This document shows positions 39,801 to 53,584 of a DNA stretch of 64,000 nt, piece by piece. How positions within the stretch are numbered: position 1 is the stretch's first letter; every line of letters starts with the position of its first letter. Below the pieces are notes generated by a model. That model did not search any database. It saw nothing but the letters and a program-made list of their open reading frames with translations, and had not been told where the DNA came from. A program made the position numbers and the translations under genes. Origin of the DNA: Burhinus oedicnemus (taxonomy: Eukaryota > Chordata > Aves > Charadriiformes > Burhinidae); the NCBI GenBank assembly GCA_008921705.1, contig VFFE01007669.1, forward strand, positions 4,078,131 through 4,142,130, in the 5' to 3' direction.

Positions 39801-42800
39801 AACCCGCACTTCATGTCTTTCCTTTAATCTTGGTGCAGAGCTGGAAGCTAAAGTTTAAACCAGAACTCTGTCACTCATTTTAGCTCCATACACACCCCAG
39901 GCAGCTTTCCACAGATGGGTGGGATGCTTCAGCTATCCAGCAGAACTTACCACTTGGCAGCCACCTCCTACCTTCACACGGTGCCGCAGTCTGGGAGTGC
40001 ACCATGGCAGGTGCTTCCCAGCTCTTTCCTAGCCTCTTTGGGCACCAGAAACATGCTTCTGGGAGTACACGGCCTTGCCGTCACATGCAGCCCAAGTGAG
40101 ACATTTTGGCAGCTAGAGACACTAAATGCTAATTCAACACCCTTTTCTCTCCTCTTCATGAATAGGTCCAAGACAGGGCACTTTCTCTCCTTGCCAATTC
40201 TTATACTGCTGGAGGAAAAAGGTGGCAGCCTCTCTGTGTACTGATTATCATTGCTCCATACCCAGCTCTATCATTTGGTATGCTTCACACACTGTCCTCT
40301 GATCTGGCAACAGTCCTGAGTACAAGCTAATTTACACCTTCAGTATAATGGCTTTTGTGTCTTCTGCTACTCTGGAATATATTACATGCAGCTGAAACAG
40401 AAGTCCAGCAAGCCACTGTCTGCCATCATCTTGTAAAAAGAAAAAGAACAGGGAAGAGAAAGAGGTCGTTTGAATTTTTACATAGCTGGTTTTGTTTCCA
40501 GACCTTGCCGAGTCCATGACAGTCTCCTTGCTGTTAAATACTTCTTTCCTGCACACCCCTGGAAGCAACCCAAGGAAGGGTACAAAAACCAGATATGCAA
40601 GAGATGCAGCATTTTAGTTACAGAAAAACGCTTCCGAGTATTAAAATGTCTTCCTTGTTTAGACAGAGTTTGCACTTGCCTTACTGAGCAAAAAATCCAT
40701 CCTCAGTTCTGTCACTCCAGAAACACAAAGTGCATAAAGAGTGGCATTTAAAGAGCCTAGTGCTGAAAACTTCAAAACAACACTTACAGCTCAAACCTGT
40801 GTTCCCAAGTCACAGGGAAAAACAGTGGGGGGAAAAAAGGCCAATTCTCCCTTTTTCCCTGCCTCCCCCTCAAAAATTTTGCAACACATTTCTCAAACCT
40901 GAGTCCAACGCCTCAGGCCACACAATTGCCTCACTCTGCTTCTTGGACACACCTTAAGGTTTACATAATGCCGTGTGTGCCAACCACACATCAAAATGTA
41001 CTACTTAAGGGCAACTAGGCTGTCATTTCACTATTAAGTCACAGTACTGTATGCACAGTTTACCACAAGTACATCTACACCAGCACACGAAGGGGTCAGT
41101 ACAGCAGAGGCGAGAGCAAGCAGGGGCAGCAGGACCACCTCTCTCAGCCACAGTGCCAGCCTCTGCCAGGCTAACATGACCACGAACCTGAGGTGTCAGT
41201 GTGAAAGGACAAACTTGACCAGGAGAGGAATAGAAAATAGCTAGATTATCTAACGCTCTCACATAATTTGACTTCCTTTAGGGATTTATTAAAACTTTCT
41301 CAATGTGCTCTGGAGCCAGTAGTGCAGCCTCAGGTACCGACAGAGGCCCAACCATGGGTCCTGGGGAGAGTTCAGGGGTGAAAATAAGACTGCAGCCAAC
41401 CTGTGAGAGACCTCAAGTGTCCCTGGGTCTTGCACTCAGGTATATAAGAAGCATGCCATGAGGTGGAAATGAGTCATACAAGGCCAGAGGAACAGATGGG
41501 CTAGTCGAGGCCGCCTGCCCCCCATGTGAGGGTGAGCAGCAGTGATGCCGGGAGGGTTATCGATCAGTACAGACAGCCTGGGCTGAGCACCTGGGCTGAG
41601 CACCTGGGACATGTCGCAGGGTCCACCTGCCTTTCCCACCCAGAGCAGGAATGCCTCAGCACTGGTTCATTACTGATTCAAACGATGAGGATGACTTTAC
41701 GGTTGCTTGGGCAGGTTTGCCCTTCGTAGCACAAACAGAGCACTGAGACGTCTGCGGGATCCCAGCCAGCTTTGGGATATGGGGAAGTGCCTTTGCACGA
41801 CTAAGCAGTGGAAAATTAAAAAGGAAGAGAAACACCACCCCCAGTGTCTCCATCGCTCCAACTCCTCATCCACACAGCAGACTAGCTGGGCTCAGTAACG
41901 CAAGTTACTGGGTTTTAACAGCAACAGGCATCTTCTTCCTGTCGAGGGAACATTGTGCCCTCTCTTGGTTTCCAGTGTCCCACCTCGCTTTACCTATTCT
42001 GAATGGCACAGGCTGACTGCAGTTTTTCCATACTGAGCTCTAATGAGGACTCTGTGTACCACAACCAACTTTTAACAATGCGCACATGCAAAACAATTCC
42101 CAACCAGTAAACAGACCAGATCCTTACCATACTCAGCTCCATGGGCCTCCTCTATTCCTGAACAAAAAACTGGCAGTCACTGCAACAGAGCAGCCAATTT
42201 CCACAAGAAGTTTGATCCCCCTGTGCTGGCTATTCATTTCTGCAAACCCACACAACCAAACCTACTATAGCCAAGGATAAGCACGCATAGCTGCACAGCA
42301 ACACTGCAGCGAGACAAGCCAAATTCATGGGGCCGTGGGTTCCTTACTTTATTAAAAAACCTTAACCTTTTAATGCCATGTTGTCAGCCACTGTGATGTG
42401 CTGCTTAAGTGATAGTGCTTAAATAACAACAACATGAAACAGTTTCACTTTTCAGACTGAACACAGCAAGATACAGGACGTAAAATTAAGTGCTGTGACT
42501 GACAGCAGCAAGTTACTGAACCAGCTCTTTGAACCCAAAAGGAGGGCTGCCACTAATTGAAATAAATCCCCAATTACCAGAGTCCATTAGAGGTCTACCA
42601 CTACCAGGACTGTCAGAGACAGCTGGCTCTGGACAGGGTATCTGCAATATTCCAGAAAGATTTTCAGTCATTTCCTGGTAAATACTCTCTGCCTACTGAC
42701 CGTGTAGGAAGATACCAAATCTTAACAGGAAGCCTAGCTGTGCTGTCATGGTCCTTTTTTAATAATGGAAAAGCACGTAATTTCCAAATAGAGAAATCTT

Positions 42801-44871
42801 TGGCAGTGATCTCTAAGAAAACAAGAAGATTCTTCTACTTTTTTGTTATTCTTTTACATGGTAGCACTTTAGACACCGTCCCCTGATTACAATGTGACTC
42901 CCTAACTTTCCTATTGTTATTAATGCCAACGCTAGTCCTAGGATTCCTTTTAATTACACATTTTGTCAGTTTTGTTTGCTAAGTAAGTTGGTAGCTAGGC
43001 TAAGTGTTAGATAGTGACCAAGACAGATGATCTAATGGTTCCCTTTGTTTTTTATCCTTAAAACATGGGAAAAAAAGAGATGTAAGGTCACTAAACTGAA
43101 CTGGCTGAAACAGATTTCACGACACAGCCCTTCCAGCCTCTGAGACCTTAAAAAGATTTCAGTATTTGGCTCCACAGTTACATCTTTGTTTACAGCACAG
43201 ACATCCTGGGACTCTCCTCTGTAACCCCATGCGAGTCTGGGCACTGGTATGTGGGACAAGACAGAGCCTGCCAGTGGTTGAGCCTAAGAGGCAAGAGTGA
43301 GCTTGAATGAGCCTGTCCTGGAGTCAGCCCCAACGTGCTCTAAGACCCTGCCAGTGCAGCGCACGCAGCTCCTGTTTCCATGACTCAGTGCTTACCCCAC
43401 TACTCCCGGGCAGGCTCTCTGAGCAATGTGGAGAGGCCCATCTAAACTAGATACAGATGAGGAGGAAGACGAAGAGGTCCTGCAACACCAACAAGATGTC
43501 TGTGCTTCAGTCAGAGTTGGTAAGCACAGCTAACTGGTAACCAAAAGCAAGTAACTGCTGCTGTAACAAACAAGAAAAACTGTTGTAACTAGTCTGAAAG
43601 CTGTGCTCCTGGGAACCGTTAACTTACTAGACCCATAGTCCAGATCGTCAGTGGTGGTGGAGTAGAATAAAAGCAAAGATAAGAATCAGGCATTTCCTTA
43701 GAAGTAGGAAGGGGACAACATGTTAGCAAATATGTAAGACAGCAGCCTTGGGTAATAAAGCGATACAGGTATTTCTGAGTCCTTTTCTTTCACAGCCTAG
43801 GGAAAGAGTTTAGAGCTCCCAGGTTGGCCCTACACCAACCAGAACAATCTCAAAGACACTGGGGAAGCCGTGGTGTTTCCAATCTGTACATGGTACTCCA
43901 AAATCTACAGTAATGGTCCTGAATGATCAGCGATACCCCCAAATGGCCAAGAATCTGGCCTATAAAAATCAACAAGGAAGGCAGTCATGCATGGCAATCA
44001 CAAGAAACCAGTAAAGACACTACTACATAACTGACCCAAATACCAAGGGAAAAACAAATGTTTCCTAAAAATTAAACAGGAGAATCATTCTTAAGGAATA
44101 CATACATCCAGCATCTCCCATCCTGACCCAGAGGACACACTTCTCCCTGAGATACCAGTAATTTCAAGTTAGTCAAGTCTCTAATTAATCCATTGTGCAG
44201 GACTTACCGACTCCGGTGTTTTTCTAGGCATAACATTATTGTGAGTTACAGCAAAGGTTTCGTTACCTTTCATTACAGTTATAACACAGTTCAGCATTGC
44301 TGGCACAGAGTTTTTGTAGTCTCATGTTGGTGCTCCTCATTCTCTCCCAAGAGCTTTGCTCTCCAACAGTTCTGACTTGACAAACAGCCCCCTCCTTTCT
44401 GCCTAAAGTGTCACAGGAGCTTAGATTATCCATCCCTTATCTCGTCTTGAGGTACATCTTCCCTCCCCTGCAAAAAAGCTCTGTTTAAACAAAAACAATC
44501 TCGCCTTATTCACTTAATAAAGGCTGTTTTGAAATGAATATGCATTGTACAATGTGGATTGTTGCATTCTTGCAACATAAGCCACTTCTCTGAGTCTTCT
44601 GTGCTGCATCCATATGTGGGATGTTTAGTACAATGGCCTCATTGTAATCGCACAACTTTGGCCTTGTGTTGGAAAAAAATGAAGAGAGCTTCCAAAATGG
44701 CAGAAAGATCAAAGGTTGAAGCCAGGCACTAATGACCTAATAGGCAGAGGTCTAAAAGTCAGCAAACCCCCTAACCCTGGAGGACAGCTCTTAGTACACT
44801 TGCTGCTGTTTTCACATTACTGCTGCATCTTTGTTTCTTCTCAGCTCTCATTCCACATTTTTGTAGCAGAT
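36871..44871. other. Intergenic, no gene supported
   Basis: AT-rich DNA. Visible structure is limited to a 14-bp tandem pair TGTTAACATTGAAG (38375-38402), a T-rich then A-rich low-complexity stretch (38,862-38,935), an A run (39,206-39,222), and a 13-bp tandem repeat CCTGGGCTGAGCA at about 41,577-41,608 in a GC-richer patch. No exon is convincing. Confidence 0.5.
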
Positions 44872-44938
44872 CATAGAATCATAGAAGAGTTTGCCTTAGA
44901 AGAGACCTTTAAAGGTCATCTTGTGCAACCCCCGTACA
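44872..44938 (-). mobile_element. Short CR1 LINE 3'-end fragment
   Basis: TCATAGAATCATAGAAGAG followed by AAGAGACCTTTAAAGGTCATC and GTGCAACCCC is the reverse strand of the CR1 3' terminus. Only about 67 bases remain, a severe 5' truncation. Confidence 0.8.
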
Positions 44939-46830
44939 GACTCCCTTACTTCCTTAAAGTGTAAAAATTAGGATCCTAGAACTTTATTGCTTCTCTCTTT
45001 GCTCTTTTGCAGTCATGCAGTGACCTCATCTGAGGTTTGCAGGAGCCTTCCAAAAAGCAATGTGAAACTGTGGTGTTTCAGCTTATTGACTGCTGAGTAC
45101 TGCGTGTCAGTTTGAACACTATCAGCAACAAAAAACAAAACAAAACAAACAAAAAAAACCCCAAAACCCACACAACAAAGTCTTAGCGGCTAAACAACGA
45201 AACAAATGCCAAAAAACGTCTCTTGTACAATTAAACTGAAGTGCTTATACAGCATATAGCTAAATATACATGCTACCACTATATTTTTAAGCTGTACAGG
45301 AAATAACAAGCTGCTATTTTCTGCCACATAGCTTTCTCAGTAATATTAAGATGTTAATGTTTTCTGTTTAATATAAAAGGTGTTAATGCTCACTGATAAT
45401 AAGAACTGTGGGATGGAAGATAAAGTTGTCATAGACTCTGATTGTTCTCAGGGTAGCACTAGAGTGTTTGAATGACCTCATCTGTAAGTTTCCTGAATGC
45501 TCCAGACTATTTTGTAAAAGACTCCTGATTTTCCAGACAGAAGAAAGCATTTTGGAGAAATTACTGTTCTAAGTTTTTATAGCTGAAGTCATTATTTTAT
45601 TGTTGGCTTTAAGTAGAAACTGTCACCCTCAAATCATGATCAAACACATTTTGGATGTACAAATCCAGGTAATCTATGTGTACTAGACAACTGGAAGCAT
45701 CAGGTAAGAAGGATAAAACTTCTTTTAAGGAATTTGGCAGATGTATCCCAGATAGCTAAGGAAGAACAAGTTTAGAAAGTTTCTGCTGCTTGTTGTGATT
45801 GGTGCTTAGTCGAAATTGGCAGTAGCTAAATACAGAAAGCATTATTGAAAGTACACGGGCTCAACATCTAAGACAATATTACACCAAGGAACACAAGGAA
45901 GAAGTTAAACATGCAGCCATCCACTCACACACACATCAGTCTCAATCTCTTTGATGACTCAGCCAGTACTTAGCACTTCATCTATGATAAGCAGCGTATA
46001 ATCTTGTTGCACAATGGTGTAAGCCTGTTATTTCTATAAGTCTTCTCCTCTCACAAGTTTTACACAACCATGAAGCACTGTTGTGGAAAGCATGCTGGCA
46101 GCAATACAAAGATCCCACTGATGCAAAAGCCAAAGCCTTTATTATAAGCTGGGTGGTCAGGCTGCCAAGTAATGCTGTTTATTAATGCTATGCATTACTA
46201 AACACTGTTCCTCTATGCATGATCTTTAAAGCTAATACAGTGTTTGATGGAGCAATATGCAATAATAATATATCATATTTGAATTAAGTAATCCATAAAT
46301 TGATAGCTACAGTCTGCTATCCTAAAAAGGGATTCTACTGAAATGTAATTCCCAATTTACAATATTTAATGCTAGAAATACAAAACAAGTAGAACTGTTA
46401 GCACCTATCAAATCAAAATAATTTTCAAATCACGTAGGGTCCAGATCTTTGCCTGGGAGCCCATCAGTACAGATCATACCAGAGATCCATGATAGTGTAT
46501 TGCTCTTGTTTTAATTTTCCCGTGCCTCAGAAGAGGTTGTAGCATTATGAGGCTACTGATCAGCCACATCTCACACAATGCAGTAGATTGTGCAGAAAAC
46601 CACCAAGAGGGAGGAAAAGGATGGAGGCTAGGGAAAACCTGCACAACTGTCACAAAGCAAGTAGGTTTCTTCACCTCCTTTCACCCATCCTTAATGTCCC
46701 TATAGTGCACAAGTCCCATTGGCTTTGCCCCACTTGTCCCCATAAGGTCCAGTGCCCTGCCAGGGTGGACACCGAAGCAGCTGGGCCTGCTGGGAACCAG
46801 GGAGCATGGTGCAGAGCCCTCCTCTGCAAC
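44939..46830. other. Intergenic, no gene supported
   Basis: AT-rich sequence with an A/C-rich low-complexity stretch at about 45,127-45,178. Nothing else recognisable. Confidence 0.5.
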
Positions 46831-47441
46831 TGTTTTGGCTGGTGATATGGGGCATCCTGACCTAAGAAGTTAGCCTTTATGTTAACATTTATTAACTAAT
46901 GATGTATGGGATGCTGTGTTGCTTGAAGTCCCTCTTCTCTGGACCATGTTAGCCTTAATTAACTAATAATAATGAACAGAATGCTGTGTTGCTTGAAGTC
47001 CCTCTTCGCTAGACCATAACCAGAGAGAACATCTGGGTTGACTGTATATAGGATGAGTTATTTGACAACCTGGCAAGATAAATATCTAGCTGGGCAACTT
47101 GGCAACAAAACTTAATTTTAAGGTATCCTGAAGTGAACTGTCTTCATTATACTACTAAAAAACACACCCACAGGTCAAGAAGACCCTTCCCCTGCACAGG
47201 CGCAGTGACTGAAGAGAATGACACAGCAGATATTACAACTATATGTAAATTACTAACAAATCATTGTAACTGTATTGCCTTGTAACTTTTGTGTATAAAT
47301 ATAACGAGGAAACCAGCATAAGGTGTGCTTGATTTGTGGAAAATCCACCTAGCACACAGGCCTGAATAAACACAATATCTCTCCTGAGTGTGTGAGATTG
47401 GTTAATTGCGCACTGGACACAAATCCACTTTTCGGGCAACA
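46831..47441 (+). mobile_element. Probable ERV-L-like LTR (solo or remnant)
   Basis: The element would start TGTT and end AACA, a short inverted repeat as in LTRs. It contains a 70-79-bp tandem duplication (46870-46948 and 46949-47018) in the U3 position, sharing a 27-bp identical core. A TATA-like TATAAATA follows at 47294-47301, then AATAAA at 47365-47370 about 70 bases on, and a U5-like end. No matching target-site duplication was found (GCAAC on the left, GTGAG on the right), so the ends are tentative. No retroviral coding sequence adjoins it. Confidence 0.6.
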
Positions 47442-50400
47442 GTGAGAGACTCTCCTGTGGCTCCTACCCAGCTAGTGCATGCACCCAGGGCCAGAGGTGG
47501 CACCCCAGGGAGGTGAACCCTGGCAGGATGGGGGTGCCAGTCCCTGTGGCTTTACCCAGCTCACATAGTCCCTATCCTAGCTCATTTCGCACCAAAAAAA
47601 TGCTTTTGCCCAAAAACTATGTTGAACGTGACATACAGACAGACCAACAAAACCACTTAATTTTACAATTTCTGTATTCAACATGTTATATAAAAGCAGA
47701 TACAAAAATCTGGCAGAAGGCGTAAGCTGTAGACCTTTATGCTACATTCAGAATGATTTTCCAAAGTCTTGTTCTCACAGAAGACCTGGTGCCCGAACTT
47801 TGGAAACATCCCAAGAAATTAAAAGTTTTTCAAGCTCAAGTGAAGTACTAATTTAGGAAATGAGCCAGGAGAGGAAGATTTTTAAGGTAACGTTTATAAA
47901 TCTACAGTGCAGCCAAGTGGACATATTTAGAAAGCACTTATCAATTAATCAGCTTGTGATGTTTGTGCAAAAGATGCTGCCATGCTTCAGTGACAGGGAG
48001 AAAATAGAAACACACCAGACACATTTGGTAACAGCATGATTTTGAAGTTTCAGTTTCATGCAGAAAAAAGCTCAGGCATTGCTCTTCTTGTAAAAAGAGT
48101 GCAAATACCTGATGCAAATAGGGAATTAGCCAGGGAAGTTTCTCTTCATTAATTCGGTGCGCAGATTAAGTCCCAACACTACTTTCAGGCAACCTCCTGA
48201 AGGAACTGCATTAAGTCTGCAAGATGGTTGCTGTTCCCTCTGCAGGTTCTGTAGAGGATCACCTGAGATTTCCTGATATTACCCTTAAGCACAGTTTAAA
48301 GCTGCTTGGCAAAACTGTTAAGACTATTTTTCACATTTTTCAGGAATACTGTTGTGGTTTACACTGACTCCAATTTCAATCATCCATTTTCAATAGTGCA
48401 TAATGGGAGGGAGTAAGGATGCAAGAGTATAACCACTGTTATTGCAAAAGAGATTTTTCTCCCAGCTTTCATAAGTATACAGCTGTACTTTTCACCTTCA
48501 AATACCATCACCAGGGAGAAAGCCCAAGCTTCCAGAACCTCCTGTTAAAACTGTCAATGCAAACCCCACATTTGTGTATGTGGATGAACAAAGTATTGTT
48601 ATATATTATTGTGCAATTAAACAACAGATATGATGTACATTTGTTTTTAAAATGTTGTGTTATATTTAACTGCTTCCTTAACAACTCCCATAAAAATGTG
48701 TCCCACCCTTACAGAAAAAAACAAAACAGTATAAGAAAGAATGGATACAGCAATCAGAATTTAAGATTAACAGAATTTCAAGAGATGATGCATCGCTGAC
48801 TTCCTGGCTTAACAACAGACACTAGACTTGTGTTAAAGATAGCACATCAACTCCATCAGGTGAGCTGCTATCAAAAAAGAAAATGCATGAGAGGCAACAA
48901 GAAAACAGCTAGTTGTCAGACCTTTCACCTGAAAAAAGGAAGGTCCAATTTATTTACCTTTCTATAATATGCTTAAGTAACTGCTGGGCAGCACATCAGG
49001 CAAACAGGACAGAAGCTGGCACAGCAGCTTATTTACTTACCTTTGCTATCAGTTCACTGAGCAAATCATCAACAGTAATACATTTGTTGAAGCTTGGTAT
49101 TTTTTTGAAAAACTGCTAATTACAATACAAGGTTATTATTAAGTCTCTGCAGAGTTCTAAGAAACTTACCTAGTTAACTAGGTCATGCAAAACAGGGACC
49201 AACAAAAACACATTTTCATCTTAAAGACAGATAGCCTTACGCACTGGTAAATTATCTCTATCCAATTCTCCCCAGAACAGTGAGGACACTTTTAGAATCC
49301 AAAAATATTTAGCGTCTCCTTTGCACATAACAAAAATGAAGTTCAATAACAGTAAAGCAAACTCTGGTTCAACTTAACAGTGTTTATACTTTATGTTTTA
49401 GGTAATTAAAAGCAAATCTCTGGACTGCAAAACACATTGTTCCCCCACCCTGCTTGAGTGATGACAGTGCTCTCTCCTTCCCATCCCCCCTCCAGAGCCA
49501 GATAAGTTTCACACTCCTTTCTCCCCTCCCCAGCTCCCCAACCATTGATATAACAACAGAATTTAACATTTACAGCTATGCTAGGTAATTACCAACTGGC
49601 AGCCACAGCTAGTTACCAGTTAGAGGAATGCTTCCTGTCATACCTATTTTACCTTTCCAGAGTTTACCAGGAAAGGTCTGGTTTCATCATTGGATGAATG
49701 AAAGGAGAAACACAGAATTTCCTTCTCAGCCAGGGGACTGGGGTCTCCCTGCCAACACAGCTGTGCTGGCACAAACCAGCCATCTCCTGGAAGAAAGCTT
49801 TTTTTCCTGACAATATGGCTATGAAGACACCTTCCTGTCTCTGCTCCTGGGTTTTGTCAAGACTCAACCAGCTAACAGAGGCAAATAACCTGGACAGGCA
49901 ATGTTCCCTACCCTGTTTTTCTTTCCCCAGGTCAAGCTAGCTGATGACATGGCACACATCTCTTCTGGTCAGAGACAGCAACATCCAAATCCCCATTCCC
50001 ACAGTAAGCTGGGAGCTGCTATACTCCATCCACAGCACCACTGCATTCCTGTGCCACACAGACACACACACACACAGAGCCGGAAGAGCCATGCCAGTAA
50101 CACCATACTGTAGGTAGAGGGCCTGAGACCACATTTCTTATTGCTGCCTTCTCCTAACCATTTGCAGGGACAGATACACTGAATGAGACTTAGTAAGTGA
50201 CCTGGACCCACACAGGCAGGAATGCCATTCCCTAATGGGAATGAGGAAAGGAGATAATTCACAACCTCTGAGCAGCTGGCTCTCTTGCTGAAAAATTGCA
50301 CTAATTATTCCCCATTCCAGAAGGGTATGCATATGCAGGAATAAAAAAGGAACGCAGCAGCCAAGGGGACATAAAAGTATTATGAAGTAAGCATGCAACC

Positions 50401-50609
50401 CATATACTGTATAGTTTATGTCTGAAGGACAATTAGTCCTCCAGTATATGCTGACTCACATTGTTCAAGAGCAACTGGTCACAGTTCTTCAATGTGAGCA
50501 CAAAAATCCCCTGCTTGTAAGGTAGCCTTTTCCTTTGCTAGAGTGCACTTAGTAATGGAGTTACTCTTCCAGCACTAAGATCCATACAAGAAAATTCTCA
50601 ATTAGGAAA
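47442..50609. other. Intergenic, one candidate regulatory patch
   Basis: No gene supported. A motif-rich segment at 48,090-48,200 is listed separately. A CA-rich stretch occurs near 50,056-50,078. Confidence 0.5.
48090..48200. promoter_or_regulatory. Candidate conserved regulatory element
   Basis: A perfect octamer ATGCAAAT (48112-48119) is followed by GGGAATTAGCC, TTCATTAATTCGG (TTAATT at 48149-48154), GCGCA and GATTAAG, all within 65 bp. This mix of POU and homeodomain cores, about 12 kb upstream of DLX2, is typical of forebrain enhancers. Conservation not tested. Confidence 0.38.
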
Positions 50610-51292
50610 GAATGAGGAGAGGGACTTGGGGGTGCTGGTGGATGAGAAGCTCAACACGACCTGGCAATGCGTGCTTGCAGCCCAGAAGGCCAACTGTATC
50701 CTGGGCTGCATCAAAAGAAGCGTGGCCAGCAGGGTGAGGGAAGTGATTCTCCCCCACTACTCTGCTCTGGTGAGACCCCACCTGGAGTACTGCATCCAGC
50801 TCTGGAGTCCTCAGCACAAGAAGGACATGGACCTGTTAGAGCGAGTCCAGAGGAGGGCCACAAAGATAAGAGGGCTAGAGCACCTCTCCTATGAGGACAG
50901 GCTGAAAGGGTTGGTGTTATTCAGCCTGGAGAAGAGAAGGCTCCGGGGATACCTTATAGCAGCCTTCCAGTATCTGATAGGAGCCTACAAGAAAGCTGGA
51001 GAGGGACTTTTTACAAGTGCATGTAGTGATAGGACAAGGGGTAATGGCTTCAAACTGGAAGAAGGTAGATTTAGATTAGATACTAGGAAGAAATTTTTCA
51101 CTCTGAGGGTGGTGAGGCACTGGAACAGGTTGCCCAGGGAAGTCGTGGAGGCCCCATCCCTGGAGGTGTTCAGGGCCAGGTTGGATGGGGCTTTGAGCAA
51201 CCAGGTCTAGTGGAAGGTGTCCCTGCCCATAGCAGGGGGGTTGGAACTAGATGATCTTTAAGGTCCCTTCCAACGTAAATCATTCTATGATT
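50610..51292 (+). mobile_element. CR1 LINE 3' fragment with open C-terminal ORF2
   Basis: The + strand runs from a truncation inside ORF2 to the CR1 tail CATTCTATGATT at 51292. A continuous frame from 50626 to 51210 gives 194 codons of the C-terminal CR1 domain, from GVLVDEKLN through NCILGCIKR and [13 protein letters not shown] to [10 protein letters not shown], with the family stop and about 80 bases of 3' UTR. It lacks the reverse transcriptase core and endonuclease, so it cannot move itself. Intactness suggests it is younger than the other copies. Confidence 0.95.
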
Positions 51293-53202
51293 AGCAGCAC
51301 TGCAGGCTCCTTACAAAACCTGACCACTCCAAGTTGAAGAGCCCAGTTGCCCACGCATCACCTTCCCAGCTCACACGTAGCTTGCACACACCGTACTGCA
51401 ACTCCAGCCTTTCAGTTCCAAAAGCACTGTAAAAGTTTTATCTACTTAGCGATCAGCTTTCATCATTGGATCATTTCACATCAGTCAATGTAAGAGTTGA
51501 AAGACAAGATCCAAATCAAGATTTACAGTCTCTCAGTACCTAAAAGTCTCATTGTTTTGAACAGCGCTAGCCCCGCTAACAACTCCATCAGAGTTTTGTC
51601 TTTCATGCAAACTACCCCTGATGTCAATGAGCCAACTGACTAAGCAGGCAGTGGTAGCAGTAGTATGAATCTAGTCCAGTGGGAATCTTGCATATACTAA
51701 AGCGGATGATAGCATATGCCTGCTTTATAAAAATCCTTTCACACTGGTCATGAAAACCATAGCTACAAAAAAGCTAACTTTGATTTCCACATAAAACACC
51801 CAGAAGGCATAGCTTGCTGGAAAAGAGAAAAAGTTTGTCTTCCCCTGAGCCCTTTCAATAATAGAAGCATATACAATCATATAGATTTGGGTAGCATGTC
51901 CTCATGGACAAGAATAGACTTAGTTTGTATGTTAACTCAGTGCTGCACTCCAAGCTTACTTCTAGAGTAGTTCTTCTTAAGAAAGTAAGTTCACATTCAC
52001 CAACTCCCAAGGAAACACCTCTAGGTGAAATGCCAGTCATCTGTTGTTTGCAGCATAATTACTATAGTCTGGTCTACAGAGCTGTTTAAAATAGGATAGA
52101 CAATCCAGGCCTGGAAGCTACCAGATAAAGAAGACTGCAGAATGCTGCCTGTATTGCAGCATTCAATTCAGTAAGAAAAGGCAAGTATGCCACTGATAAA
52201 AAAATTGTAATTCACAGCTCCTGCACTGCAGAAGGGACAGTCAAAAGCAACAAGTTGCTCAGGGAAGAAGAGTTTCCTCTTCTGGCTTTCCTGGAAGGCT
52301 GAATGGCCATATACATGTAAAAAAAGTATGAATGTGTCTGTCTGTACCCAGCGTACAAAGCCTCACTCCATGGATTCCCAGGCACAATAGGCTACCCAAA
52401 ATGATATTGTTCCTCACCTCAAATACTATCTGACTTCAAAACACAGGCTGTGACTTTCAGAAGTGCTGAAAATCTGAAGAAACTGGATACAGTTGCAGTA
52501 GCTGTAAAGAATTCCTAAGGAAAACAGCGATGCCATAGCCTACATATAACAGCATAGTCTTGGACTCGGGAATCCATTTCCACATAAAGTCCCAGCCCTA
52601 ACATAGAGCTCCTTATGCTCTATACTTTCCCCTGCATATATCCTTGTGCAGCATCAGCCACAGTCTGGTCCATCACATATGGTACATAAAGAGTTTTGGG
52701 ACACATATGTTATTCAGAAGCCAGGGTGTATATTTTATCATCATAGCTATTCTCTGCAGCAGCTTCCTGCATGGATACATTTATTTTGCATAATGCCTCC
52801 CTTCTGTTTAAATTAAACCACTTCCACAGTAGGTTACCCTAACAGCCCAAAAACATTACTTGTACTTTCACACTAGTTTATTCGATGCCACCAGCCTTGT
52901 TTAGACAACCCCTTAGATAAGTGTGCCCCTTCGCTTTCTTAGTCAACATGTCAACCAATGGTAGCAAGCTTTTAAAAGTAGGCAGAAAATTACCTTTCTG
53001 AATAAATTCTCATTCCAATTTGAGCAAACAAATTGCATTCACACAGAATGAATAACCGTTACTTCAAAAAAATCAAGTCTTGTCCGTTCCCAATCTTTGG
53101 AAGTTAAAACAGAACTCAGACCTAAAGCAAGCAAGCCAAGCAAAGCATTCCCCTTTTTCCCTTCTCCGTCCATCAGGCCAGATGTTACTTGGTTGCCCTG
53201 TC

Positions 53203-53233
53203 AATTAATAAACATTGGGAATGTTTATTAATT
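53203..53233. promoter_or_regulatory. Perfect 14-bp inverted repeat with forkhead and homeodomain cores
   Basis: AATTAATAAACATT (53203-53216) and AATGTTTATTAATT (53220-53233) are exact reverse complements around GGG. Each arm holds an ATAAACA forkhead site and a TTAAT homeodomain core. As DNA it could bind paired FOX proteins; as RNA it would be a tight AT-rich hairpin. It lies 7 kb upstream of DLX2. Confidence 0.55.
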
Positions 53234-53584
53234 TGAACAAATGCTAAACCCCCAACACACAAACTATCACACTCAAGAAACGTGTCAAGCTTCGTACTAC
53301 GGGATGCCTATCGGCATGCATCAGCATGGAACAGTGGGGACATCCTGTGGCCACTTAGGTTCTTTGCACTTTAATGTTCCCATTATTATTTTCAATCCAT
53401 TTGTTCAAACAATTTTGCAAATTAGATGCAAAGTCACGTAATAATGTAAGAGGGCCTGAAGACAATAGAATTTGCTTAGCTAACTTCCCACCTACCACTT
53501 TCTGTAATCCCTTCTTAGCAGTTGCTTTGCTCTACCTCAGTTTTCAGTATCTTCTTGTCTTCTGGTTTATATAGTTTCCAAGTC

